Below, piece by piece: positions 53,128-63,654 of a stretch of DNA of 64,000 nucleotides (positions within the stretch are counted from its first letter, which is position 1; each line of letters starts with the position of its first letter). Source of the stretch: Mimachlamys varia (Eukaryota; Mollusca; Bivalvia; Pectinida; Pectinidae); NCBI GenBank assembly GCA_947623455.1, contig OX392538.1, positions 25,605,001 to 25,669,000 of the forward strand. The letters are read 5' to 3'. The notes beneath the pieces are model-generated. The model was not told the DNA's origin and made no database searches. It worked only from the letters and a program-made list of their open reading frames with translations. Made by a program: the position numbers and the translations under genes.

Positions 53128-54251
53128 GTAAATGTAGCCACCAAGTCATCATTTTTAAGCGTCCGATCCACGACTTGTGAACCACGACAAATGATTCGCC
53201 ACATTCGGAATTCTTATCTTTGGACGAGGATCTACTAGCTTAAGATTTTGAGAAAGATCCACCCAGTAACTAGAACTTTCTCTTGAATTATCGATCATAA
53301 GCAATTACTGTAAAAATCCAAGATAGCCTCCCGTTAATATCAAAGTTATAAAATCACCTATTGGTCATATTAAAATACCCTGGATTATTAGATTGGCGAG
53401 CAACATCCCCCCCCCCACCCCGTTTCTTAAATACACAAATCAGCACCGTAGTATGCCTCTCACTACAAATAACGCGAAGAGAGGGTGACATGGTCAATTA
53501 GCTGATACTGAAGGTTGAACTGCTACAACCCGAGGCTTATACGTCCCAAATATTTTTTTTTTTTCAATTCTTTTATTAATCGCATTGGAGGTCAGAAACA
53601 TGTATACAACACAGCAATATCAATAATTACCTCAAGATATAACTCAATATTATGAGGACTAAGTTTGACTAGTAAGTAATTTTGAGTCATGGTATTGACA
53701 TTTACCAATCATACCAGTTATTTTACGTTATTGGTATTCAGCGACTTAAAACGTTTCTACATGGAGGGATTACTTCTATAGTAAATCTTGATATACTGGC
53801 AACGTAAACGGTTATAGAATGGACATTTAAGGATGAAATGAAATTCATCCAAAGAAATTCATCCTTTATATCACTCTTACACTGTTATATATGCTTTAAC
53901 GAATGACGCAAGTACTGTCAAACTGAGCTATACAATTTGTAGTTTGTAATTCCTTATAGATCAACAGATGCATTAAACGTTATACCCATTACAATGTATT
54001 TTCATGTTGATTTCATTTATATCGACTTTATTTTCATTTTCATTATAATATTGTTTGTTCGTAATTTATCTGTGAGATAGACACATTTTCTTTAAATGAT
54101 ACCATTTCTTCGATTTTTAAGAAGATAGAAATATCTACAATTCAAAGACAATTAACTGCATCACCAGAGAAAAGAGAGACAAGAGCAAAACAAATAATGC
54201 TGGACCGCGCTTTTTAATCTTATATCAATAGATTACACTTATTCATTAAAT

Positions 54252-54433
54252 AGGGCCGCTGTGGCAGACATTCTACCACTAGCCCTCCACCTCTGGGTTG
54301 CTAATTCGAATCGAACGTAGGGCAGTTGCCAGGTACTGACCGTAGGTCGGTGATTTTTCACCAGGTACTCCGGCTTTCCTTAAATGACCCTGGCTGTTAA
54401 CAGGACGTAAAACAAAACAAACCAAACCAAACC
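54252..54433 (+). mobile_element. tRNA-derived SINE-like element (family C)
   Basis: GGGCCGCTGTGGCAGACATT, CCACCTCTGGGTTGCTAATTC, box-B-like ATTCGAATCGAAC, GCCAGGTACTGACCGTAGGT and a tail CAGGACGTAAAACAAAACAA + ACCAAACC. It lies in the intron of the candidate plus-strand gene. Reverse copies are at 15020 and 63112. Confidence 0.65.
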
Positions 54434-55032
54434 TAACATTCACTAAATAAGTAAACAGATTCCTCTGTTTGATTCTATCATATTGGATACCCGAAGCGAA
54501 TCAGAAAAAAAACACGTTTTTGACAATTTGCATTGCAGTCATTCACTCTAATGTAAAGTTTTATCTAATCATGACTTACGGTTTTCGAAAAATCGTAAAT
54601 GGTAACGATGAGACACAGAAAGCAGTTAAATAACTGTCTATTTTTGGCTGGAGATCGCTATTATTCACCATCTCCATCCTTATTGTAAACATTTAGTAAT
54701 AATATATTACTTATTTTATAAGAGTGTCATATATCAATTCACAATTTCAAAGTTTAAGGTTAAGACAAAATTGATAGAATTAATATCCGACCAAGTTGAC
54801 CTTTGAGACACTATTTTACTTAAAAAACAGATCACACTATGTTTTCAAAATAATAAAAGTGCTAATTAACTTTTACATACTGCGATCTAAGTCCGTGATC
54901 ACACACACATATTCTAATAGTCTGTAACCTTTAATCAAATTTAAAATATACGTTTTAAATACGGTCATACGTAATCAGTATTCATACTAAGTTTTGCAAT
55001 AGTTGGTTTCAAAAGAATAGTCGGTTGAAATC

Positions 55033-55063
55033 ACAGACTTAGATTAATCTAAGTCCGTGATTG
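55033..55063. repeat. Palindrome ATCACAGACTTAGATT/AATCTAAGTCCGTGAT
   Basis: A near-perfect inverted repeat. Related sequences occur at 54888, 60907-60944 and 61045-61064 and, more diverged, at 63500-63537. This is a recurring short palindromic insertion, not a gene. Confidence 0.6.
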
Positions 55064-55146
55064 AAATATAATACATGTATGACCTTATCTATAACTACAC
55101 TCCCTTTGATGTTTCTGCGTTTTGTTCTATGCATGTATACGTACAG

Positions 55147-55292
55147 GAAATACCCCGTGCTGACACAGCAGGAGGCCCAGGACAACTCTATACCTCGGTC
55201 CACCAGGTATCTTGTGATGTCACAGCAGGTGGGTGACGGTCGCCCATCTACAATTGTAGATAACGGGGAAATGAATAAGGATCAACTTCAAG
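55147..55292 (+). CDS. Candidate gene on plus strand, coding exon 2
   Basis: The acceptor TACGTACAG precedes a coding-like stretch: KYPVLTQQEAQDNSIPRST, then RYLVMSQQ. An early donor CAG|GTGGGT at 55228 would end the exon in phase 0. The frame stays coding-like (GDGRPSTIVDNGEMNKDQLQ) to a second donor CAAG|GTGAAT at 55292. The stretch is richer in GC and less repetitive than its surroundings. No family is recognised, and no exon 3 is found in the window; TE insertions follow directly. Confidence 0.5.
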
Positions 55293-55464
55293 GTGAATCG
55301 TCACGAAGTTAACAAAACGAACAATGCAATTAATTCAAAGTATTCGTGTAGTTACAACAATTGTACAAGTGACCCAGCTTACACTTTCAGCCCATCACCA
55401 TCAGGTGGTGGGCTATTCAAATCACCCTGCGTCCGTGTACCGTTCGTCAGTTCGTCCTCTACTG

Positions 55465-58342
55465 ATAACTGTACATCTATAGAAATACAAGAGATAAATA
55501 TGTTTTTGTTAATGCATGCAGATGATCTGGTGTTGTTATCAGAAACTGCAGAAGGATTACAAGAAATACCGATAAAACTAAAATTATTGTGTTTAGAAAT
55601 GGTGGGAAAACTAGAGATAATGAAATGTGGATGTATGATGGTTGTCAATTAGAGGTGGTAGATAAGTTTAATTGTTTAGGAGTTTTATTGAACTATAATG
55701 GTAAATTCAGAGAAGCACAAAAACATGTAGCTGATCAGGGTAGAAAGGCTTTTTTTGCACTTTTCAATGTCTTTAAGGACTAGGTACAGGACAATTCAAT
55801 ATGGCGCAGGTGTTTTTACCAAAACTTGTTATTTTATTAAATACTGCAAAATACATGACCAAAATAGACTACAAAGTACATTTTGTGATGGAGAATCGAT
55901 AATTTCAAACATATTTTGGTACGTTTGGTGGTTTTTCTGATATTTTGTGTTATATGTCAAAAAACGCGTGCACGTTTGCAGAATACTGCGAAAGAAAATA
56001 AAAACAATGAATATCATTTTTTGTTACTTTAATATACACAGAATGATAGACGAGCCTTCGATTTTTGAATAAATCTCTCTTTCAATTGAAAACCGCAGAA
56101 TAAGAGAATGTACTCGTCACATGAATGGCAATTTATGTACATTCTGAACACCGCTCACATCTGGATCAAATTTTTAAAATTTCCATCGCCGATCGACAAA
56201 TTTATGTGGCAAGCCGCATAGCCAAAACAAAAATCTTACCGTCTGCGGTATGACGAGTTATGACATTGTGTCAGATCTCTTAAATCAAACATCTTCCCGT
56301 TGCATGTAGCTAAATATACTACCCTGTCCTCCATTTTGCACTATTTACTTTTTTAGATATTCATACGCCTGACTTAGAGGCATGGTGAAACATCGACAAA
56401 ATTAACAATTTAATTGGATTCAAGCATGCAGTAAAGGTAAATATTACTTGGTATATCGTCACAAAGCAAAAACTGCCCATTCCTATCACGATAAATTGTT
56501 TTTAGCGATTGCCAGTTTTACATTTTTGGGCGAATGTATAGCACGTGAAAAGATGTCCTTCGGCACTTCCGGCAGTGTTTTTTTAGGTAATTTAATGATT
56601 TTGAAAGAATTGTCAACAAAGTTTAATTTGTGTTGTAAAAATTCTGATGGAATTCGTATATATAATACACTTCCGCGTGGATCGGACAGTATTAACTCAC
56701 TGATTATACCGATTCGTTCTCGGCTTCGCACCTGTCAAACATCGCTAGCGTAAATTGTTGCCATCGTAAACATGTGTGGCAGTTGAGGCACATTGGTATC
56801 AAAATACATTTCTCAAACTTAATTAGTAATTAGGTAACCGTATCGTAAATGTAAATTACGTTATGTTGGTGTTATTATTTTTATTTTATACATTTATTTG
56901 ACACGAAACTTACATTTACATGACAAATGACCTATTTAATATAAAATAATGCCCTTATATTGCCCCCACGAGATACAGGTAACTACTTTTACCTGATCTG
57001 AAAACAGCATGCAATGGACGACATTTTTTAGAGGGGGTACCTGTGTATTTCTCCCCGATACTCTGATTTACAGACTAATATCAAAATTTTAACACTGGGT
57101 TATCATTCTATGAACATTGCAGTAGCTTTGTATTATTTTTTTGAGAAGTTTCAAATAACTATATGAAAAATATTTGCGCACTCCCATCTGGATATTATTT
57201 ACTGAATATTTTTTTCCTAAGTACAGATTTCTTTAATTTTGGGGGCTAAACTGCATTTTATATCAATAGTTAACATAATGGGATAAAGCTTATGCCATGT
57301 ATTGGAAGAAAACATTAAAATTTCAATATTACCATTTTCATCTAGGTAACAACCAATATGGCTGTACCTAGTCCTTAATTCAAATTATTTCAATTTTGAA
57401 ACTAGCTTAGCGGTTTTTCATACCTACGTAAATAGTATTTTGAGTTATGGTGCAGAGATTTGGGGTTTTCATACTGCTCCTGATATCGAAAAAAATCATA
57501 TAAATTTTTGCGAACGTTTACTTGGCGTGCGAAAAAATTCTATGAACAATATGATATATTACGAACTTGGAAGATACCCGTTGTGTTTAATTCGTAAATT
57601 CAGAATTTTCAAATAATGGATAAAACTTTTAAAGACAGATAATTTCGTATTAAAGCCATGTTATTGTGATATGGTGAAGAATAATAATGTATGGTTAATG
57701 AGGTAATTTATGGGAAAATCCAAATAAATATACTGACATGCTTCCTATTATTAAGGAGAGATTGTGTGATATTTTTAAGCAAGAATGTTTTGAAAAGATA
57801 TGCACATCTTCTCGGGGTCTTTTATACCAACATATATGTAACTTTGGACAGAAATTATATTTATCCAAACCTATGAGCATGAATTTTAGAAAAGAAAACA
57901 CGAAACTAAGATTGTCCGCCCACAAACTTAATATAGAAAATGGTAGGTATAAAAATGTTGAACGTAAAAATAGAATTTTTACTGTACGAAATCACGTGAC
58001 ATAGAAGATGACTTTCACTTCGTTTTAATATGCCCATATTATAATGAAATTCGTATATAATATATAAAGAAATATTATGTTAAGAACCCGAGTATGTTTA
58101 AACTAATTCTACTTCTTAATACCAAAAATGTAATAAAAATCAGAAACTTAGGAAAATTTTTGTTCCATGCCAACAAATTAAGATTGCAACTTATTTAAGT
58201 GGGTTGTTACATATATGTACTCTCCTATGTTAATTGGTGTGCTTCATGTTGTTGTATTGCTCTATTGTGTGATTATTTGTATATATTTGTATCCAATATT
58301 AATGAGTCGAATGACTTAAGGAATAAAGAACTTGAACTTGTC
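55465..58342 (+). mobile_element. Decayed LINE retrotransposon (RT core and 3' end), interrupted by another element
   Basis: The frame contains INMFLLMHADDLVLLSETAE, the (Y)ADD catalytic box with Tyr replaced by His. It continues YDGCQLEVVDKFNCLGVLLN after an apparent deletion, then, beyond an insertion, YVNSILSYGAEIWGFHTAPD and NFCERLLGVRKNSMNNM. Farther on are DFHF-like remnants and a tail TTAAGGAATAAAGAACTTGA. Stops and deletions show it is dead. RT and a C-terminal region with LSYGAEIWGF are typical of invertebrate non-LTR elements; the clade is not determined. Confidence 0.82.
55777..57374. mobile_element. TTAA-flanked DNA element (piggyBac-like) inserted in the LINE
   Basis: Perfect 13-bp terminal inverted repeats GGACTAGGTACAG / CTGTACCTAGTCC are bounded by TTAA on both sides (55773-55776 and 57375-57378). 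Taking out the element and one TTAA rejoins the LINE frame exactly. The 1.6-kb interior has only short frames (the longest about 100 codons) with no recognisable transposase, so it is probably non-autonomous. piggyBac elements target and duplicate TTAA; the TIR sequence is not the usual CCY type, so the superfamily is inferred. Confidence 0.8.
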
Positions 58343-58344
58343 CT

Positions 58345-58635
58345 CAAACATGGTTTACTAATGATATCATAGATTAAACTTGTCGCCTCCTTTTGTTAGG
58401 GACGTATATGTGCGACGTCCCAGCTTCTGTCAAACGTTCAAATGACTAATGTTAATCTTGGCGCCAATGTTATCCAAATTAGGACTGTTCCATTAGTATA
58501 TGACAAATACACACGCAGGCAATATTTTAAATATTGAAGAAAATATATATAAATTATCTATGTTCTATAATAAAATGTAAATATATAGTGGATTCAATAG
58601 TGCTCTTTTTAACATATATTCATAGTGGAAAATTG
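58345..58635 (+). repeat. Interspersed repeat family G, decayed copy 3
   Basis: ATCATAGATTAAACTTGTCG, GTCAAACGTTCAAATGACTA, CTTGGCGCCAATGTTATCC and TAATAAAATGTAAATATA match copies at 47040 and 48610. It directly follows the LINE tail. Confidence 0.6.
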
Positions 58636-58709
58636 GGGAAAAAATACTTTCTATCCTTACGTATAAACCGTATTTTCAAAAAATCTTTTTTCACACCAAA
58701 AAATATTAA

Positions 58710-59093
58710 AGGCCCAATATACGTAACTTTCAGCAAAACTTGATGTGAAAATCAAGCCTAATAAGTTTTAATACAGTGTATTTATGTTAAGATTTACTGA
58801 TATCAATAATATTTAAGCTGAATTCTTTCGCGGTTACCGGTACAGCAGCATTTGAACCACGCTATCTGTAAACACGAGTCCATTTCGAACCGTCTTCTAC
58901 CTTCAGTTTGTTGTTGAAGTGGGCCCCACCTGAATTATTTCTAATTCTTTGCATTTTTCTGTCAAGAGCTTCTTGTTAGTTACCGCTCAGGTTTACTTCG
59001 TTTTATGCTTATTTTTGCATGGTTATCAACTGGATTTTTTTTAGAATTTTTCAGAATCACGAAAATTTCCCTGAAGTTATGTATATTGGGCCT
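58710..59093. mobile_element. TTAA-flanked MITE (AGGCCCAATATACGTAAC)
   Basis: The ends AGGCCCAATATACGTAACTT and, in reverse complement, AGGCCCAATATACATAACTT form 23-bp TIRs continuing into TCAG. TTAA lies at 58706-58709 and 59094-59097. It is 384 bp long with no coding; non-autonomous, possibly mobilised by a TTAA-specific transposase. Confidence 0.8.
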
Positions 59094-59228
59094 TTAAGTG
59101 GAGTCTGCGTCATAGTGTTTAGGTGACAGTGTATATGTACTGTTCTATAAAAGACAATACAAAGACCAAAATTAAACCATTGCCTCTTGCTGCAACAACT
59201 AGAATATTTGGCTTACACGTGTATTGCC

Positions 59229-59442
59229 CACAGGGACCCGAGAATTTGTTACAGCTAGTTTTGGACCTAAAATAGGGTGTTTAGAGTAATTTTACACATT
59301 TGGGGGGTTAAGATCAAATTTTTATGACCATTGAGGGGGCATTTTTATCGAAAATGGATCTTAACCCCCAAATGTGTAAAATTACTCTAAACACCCTATT
59401 TTAGGTCCAAAACTAGCTGTAACAAATTCTCAGGTCCCTGTG
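59229..59442. mobile_element. hAT-like fold-back MITE with 8-bp target duplication
   Basis: Arms of about 85 bp start CACAGGGACCCGAGAATTTG and end (inverse) CAAATTCTCAGGTCCCTGTG. The spacer is about 45 bp. The flanks GTATTGCC and GTATTACC agree in 7 of 8 bases, as expected for an 8-bp duplication. CA(CA)GGG ends and 8-bp duplications are typical of hAT; that assignment is inferred. Confidence 0.75.
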
Positions 59443-59610
59443 GTATTACCTACTAACTTACGTTCTTCCTACTAACTTGCGTTCTGCCTTGTCTTTTCAT
59501 TTCCAACTTATATCCTACGGGGTATCGGTCACTACACGTATTGTTGTATCAAATGAGATTGAAAAATGAAATTATGAAAAATTGTGGCCAAAATCCTTTA
59601 ATCACTCTTA

Positions 59611-59786
59611 TTGGTCCGGATGTTAGCGCGCGAAATGTCTAATTGTGGGAGGAAACCGGAGTACCAGGAGAAAACCCACGTGGTCGGGCAGGTGACCCCA
59701 TACCGTTTCACGTCCGATCGGGGAATTGAACCCCGGCCGCCCTGATGAAAGGCAAATGCGCTATCCACTGCCCCACCGACCACCCC
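59611..59786 (-). mobile_element. tRNA-derived SINE (family B)
   Basis: The minus strand begins GGTCGGTGGGGCAGTGGATA (box A) and has GGGGTTCAATTCCCCG (box B). It continues GGTCACCTGCCCGACCACG and TCCTGGTACTCCGGTTTCC to ACATCCGGACCAA. The intact box A and box B identify a tRNA-derived SINE. A truncated copy is at 43895. Confidence 0.8.
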
Positions 59787-60570
59787 ATTCTTACTTTTTC
59801 ATACTGACGTTCGTTCTGTCCTTTTTTCTCTACATTATTTATCTTTTCTTCTATCAACTTTCGGTTTTTCCTTGTCTTTTTGAAGACGCTTTATCTTTCA
59901 AACAGACTTTTTATTTCTGTCCGTTTTTCCCGCCGTCTTATTTTCCTTCCTGTTTTCTAGATTTCATATCCAACGGACTCCTATGAAGCATAGTTTAACA
60001 GTTTATGGGTTTTAACAGTTTATGGGTTTTTACAAATAAGTTTTTCGCTAACCAAATTTCTAGGAAAATGACAAATATTCAAAGTAATCAACCTCCATAT
60101 ATACGTACAATGTCGAATTATTGCTGTATGTCGTATACTGACAAGTAGAGAACAAGAGGTTTTTTTCAATTTCATTTCAATCGTTTTCTTTTTATGAAAA
60201 AAAATGTAATGATGTGTAACATCTGTTGAAGGATGAGTTAAATTACAGAAAAATACCGATCGAATTTTAAAAGCGGACACGATGAACATCATTTCACTCA
60301 AGCCTTCCGGATGTTTTTCATTCCGTAAAATCAATCAACCGATCTCTTCATTTCGTACAGTACATGTTCATGTCTGCGCGTTTTAAATATCACACAACTA
60401 AATGATTGATAACTGAACAATAATCTCTCAGTCTTTGGCTGATATATGAACTGTTATTTTGGTGCGTTGTTTGAGCAAATTACTGTTTTTTTTATTAGAT
60501 AGTTTATGTGTATATATCTACAGGGACGTATAATGCCCCTGATATCTATAATTGCTTTTTCACTCCTTTA

Positions 60571-60667
60571 GACATCGTCGGATACCCACGGTTGATCTCG
60601 CTTCGTTAACTCACTCGTGATGAGTGAGTTAGCGAAGCGAGATCAACCGTGGGTATCCGACGATGTC
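60571..60667. mobile_element. Near-perfect palindromic insertion, 48-bp arms
   Basis: GACATCGTCGGATACCCACG + GTTGATCTCGCTTCGTTAAC + TCACTC pairs with its inverse across GTGAT, with one mismatch. The flanks share CCTTTAG on both sides, a 7-8-bp target duplication. No coding. The arms are unusually well preserved, suggesting recent insertion or gene conversion. Confidence 0.8.
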
Positions 60668-60899
60668 CTTTAGAATGAATTTAACTAACTTGTAAAGCCT
60701 TACCCTGGTATCGCAGTAAGTGCATACATTGATATAAGAAATGCAACAACATTTGTCGGAAAAAAAATCAAATACAGATTTGCTTTTTTTTTACACACGA
60801 AAAATATATTTTACAACATACATTCAATTTTAAAACGTTTGAATAAAAACCACGGATGTCCGTGGATAAAACTATATATATTCGTTGTTTTATTGTGTA

Positions 60900-61115
60900 A
60901 GTTGACACCACGGACTTAGATTAGAGGGATGCTATCTAAGTCCGTGGTTGACATACTCATCTTTGTTGTATTAACCCCACTAAATTCTTGATCGCCCTCT
61001 GTTAAAGTGACATAAGGTTTTTGGCGAGTTTTCTTTGGTTTACCCACGGACTTAGATTAAGTCCGTGGTTTACCCAGAGACGTATAAAACCATGGCTTTA
61101 TACGTCTCTGGTTTA
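60900..61115. repeat. Cluster of CCACGGACTTAGAT palindromes
   Basis: CCACGGACTTAGATTAGAGGG..TATCTAAGTCCGTGG, then CCCACGGACTTAGATTAAGTC + CGTGG, then CCAGAGACGTATAAAACCAT + GGCTTTATACGTCTCTGG. A degenerate AACCACGGATGTCCGTGG lies at about 60849. They are short stem-loops, arms 13-19 bp, in an intergenic or intronic setting. Confidence 0.7.
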
Positions 61116-62148
61116 CCCCACATTTTTATTTCATGTTTGATAAAAGTGATGTTTTATATGAATTTGACATATGAGTAAAGTTATCTCATAATCTTTTATT
61201 ATCAATTATTATAAGTTAATAAATATTTTGTCACCCTCTGTGAGGATGGCTTTACTCGTTCGATATACTTGTTGAGTTGTTTAATGCATAAAATGTATAT
61301 TTGCATAAACACTACACAATCTCATGTAGGTTGGCTACTAGTCTAGTTCAGAACGTATATACATATTTCAATAACCTCCGAATATTGAAATATTATTTGC
61401 TTTACTATCAATACCGGTTATAGGGCCCCGCCATGTTGGATTGAGAAGCGACAACTGAAGACCCGGAGAGTCTTACCTTACCCTCTGTGACACAGCCCGT
61501 TTGTGCAGACCTGTACAATTCTGATTGGTCAATTGATTGGTATGTAGTCGGTCAGCATCACGCACGCGACAATCTCGTGATACGGATACCAAGTCATAAC
61601 GGAGAGTGACAACGTTCTATACCTATAAACAGAGCCGTATATAACACATAAGTAACAAAAATGTACCTACAATATGATGTTCCTATTGTCTTGCATTGTG
61701 TGACGTAATTTGTTGATGCTATCAATGTAAATTATGACATACATATTTAAACTTTAAAAGTAAAACTTTATTGAGTATATATGTGAAATAATCGCATTTT
61801 TATTAATTTTATTTCTGCTAGACCGGACAGTATCGTGTACAGGGTTTAAAGGGGGGGGGGGGGATCTTAGAGCACGGACTAAACCTACGTGATATAGGGC
61901 AGGTAAACCAACGCAGGGGTCGTAGGTGATTGAACTTTCCATTTCGTAACTGAACAATTACTTTCGATTAATTAAATTGTCCAACACATATATCTTTGCA
62001 CATTGTCTGTGAAAGTGTACAGTTTGTAATCTATGTTTAGCTTTTGCTTCCTTTCTATGTATTTTGTTAATTACCATGTTTTAAGTTTTTTGCTTTTTTT
62101 TTTAATAAATGTTTGTCGCAGAAATATAGTTCTGCTATAGGGCTAATG

Positions 62149-62288
62149 CACAGTTGCTTGAGTTTCTGTCAGTATATAAAACAGTGTTTATATATAGAGC
62201 CGCGGCCCATTACAGAATTACTGTAATGGGAGGCTCATTTCACACATATATATTTTTTTATTTACTGACAGAAACTCAAGCAACTGTG
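62149..62288. mobile_element. MITE with 26-bp TIR and 7-8-bp target duplication
   Basis: CACAGTTGCTTGAGTTTCTG + TCAGTA is matched in inverse at the right end. GGCTAATG flanks the left and (G)GCTAATG the right. An inner hairpin CCCATTACAG..CTGTAATGGG lies at 62206-62230. It is 140 bp and non-coding; a hAT-like origin is possible. Confidence 0.75.
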
Positions 62289-63111
62289 GCTAATGTTACT
62301 TTATTAATTTGCGTGCAACTTTAAATAGTGTTTCTTCTATCTTGTGTCTTGTGTACGTAATGCATGAGCCACACGCATTGTATTTACCAGGGTTACATAT
62401 ATGATGAACGATATTTTCTCTTGATTTGATAAAAAAATAAACATTGTATTCCATATCATCCGTTTATCGTCCGCTTTGAGCCTGTGAAATGACAATCCGC
62501 TTTGATACTTCGTTTCAGAAATGACATTCCAAAAGACACTACTATAATTGAGATGTCCAGAAATGGCCCTTTTTCCCTTGAATTCGTTCAACTGTGGGAA
62601 GCCAATCAATACCTTCCTTAAATGTACCACACCTCGTGATCATCCCACGTGACTCACATTCTAACAGAAACACTAGTAAACATTTGTGCATCAATAATTC
62701 TTAATAGCAGGGGTGTGCATCAACATGTCATACGTATTGATTTTGGATTTATGTAAATGACAAATTGCAGAAAGATTGATATTGAGTTTTTTTAAACTTC
62801 CCTTGCTTATATTTCTTTTGTAGTACAATGTAATAGTGGGTTTTATACCTTGACCGAAACGCCCAGTTTAAGGTTGAGCAACCCAAGGTTATGTTTGATC
62901 CCATTAAACCCCCTTCCGTTATATTATAGTCGTTTACTATAAAACGATACTTGCTGTTCCCCGAGACTTTCGTCGAGTGAGCTTATCGACTCCCTGATCT
63001 AGCGTTATATTGAGTGGGGAGACAGTTTTCTGTCGACTCGTCAGTTACAACCTACAAAAGCACGATACATAATTCAAAAATAACATTTCACAATACACTA
63101 ACTTTAACCAT

Positions 63112-63312
63112 TATTTAGGTTTGGTTTATTTTGTTTGCGTCCTATAACAGCGAGAGTTACGTAAAGACATGCCAGGTTTTGAAGGTTGGAGGAAAGCCGG
63201 GATACCCGAAAAAAAACCAACCGACCTGGGGTCAGAACCTGGCAACTTCCCCACGTTAGTTTCGAACTCTCAACCCAGAGTTGGAGGGCTAGTGGTAGAA
63301 TGTCGGGACACC
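63112..63312 (-). mobile_element. tRNA-derived SINE-like element (family C), reverse copy
   Basis: TTAGGTTTGGTTTATTTTG, GACATGCCAGGTTTTGAAGG, GAACCTGGCAACTTCCCCAC, TTCGAACTCTCAACCCAGAG and GGAGGGCTAGTGGTAGAATG are the reverse of the copy at 54252. It is more complete than the copy at 15020. Confidence 0.7.
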
Positions 63313-63654
63313 TAAACACTCGACCCCCTTCCTCCCCCATTTTCACCAACTTGCACAACACAATTGCAAAAAGAAACAGTATCATTTGTTTGGAAAGTGA
63401 AGGGATAATAACCCGGCTCTTCTCAAATTTGCAAATTTTATATATTTTTCTAAGTTTCTTATTTCATTTGTTTTTCGTACATTGTATATAGAAGATAGAA
63501 GTACGGACTTAGAAAGCATATAATCTAATCGAAGTCCCTTCTATTAATCATGCTGATGAACAAATGCAGATTTAAACAATTACTGTGTGTTTTATTGTAT
63601 GTAAATGTATTGGTTACCTGTATTTTATTACAAAATGTGCAAGTATCATAACTA

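Larger units (their letters stand above)
53128..55146 (+). other. Intron between candidate exons
   Basis: AT-rich, with a C-rich tract at 53408-53420, a poly-T tract near 53551, a SINE at 54252-54433 and two short TCTAAGTCCGTGAT palindromic fragments. No other exon is evident. Confidence 0.4.

Noticed and set aside
61433..61560. Minus-strand promoter/first-exon-like patch (AACATGGCGGGGCCC, CCAATCAG)
   Set aside because: The frame after ATG ends after 8 codons and no downstream exon is found.
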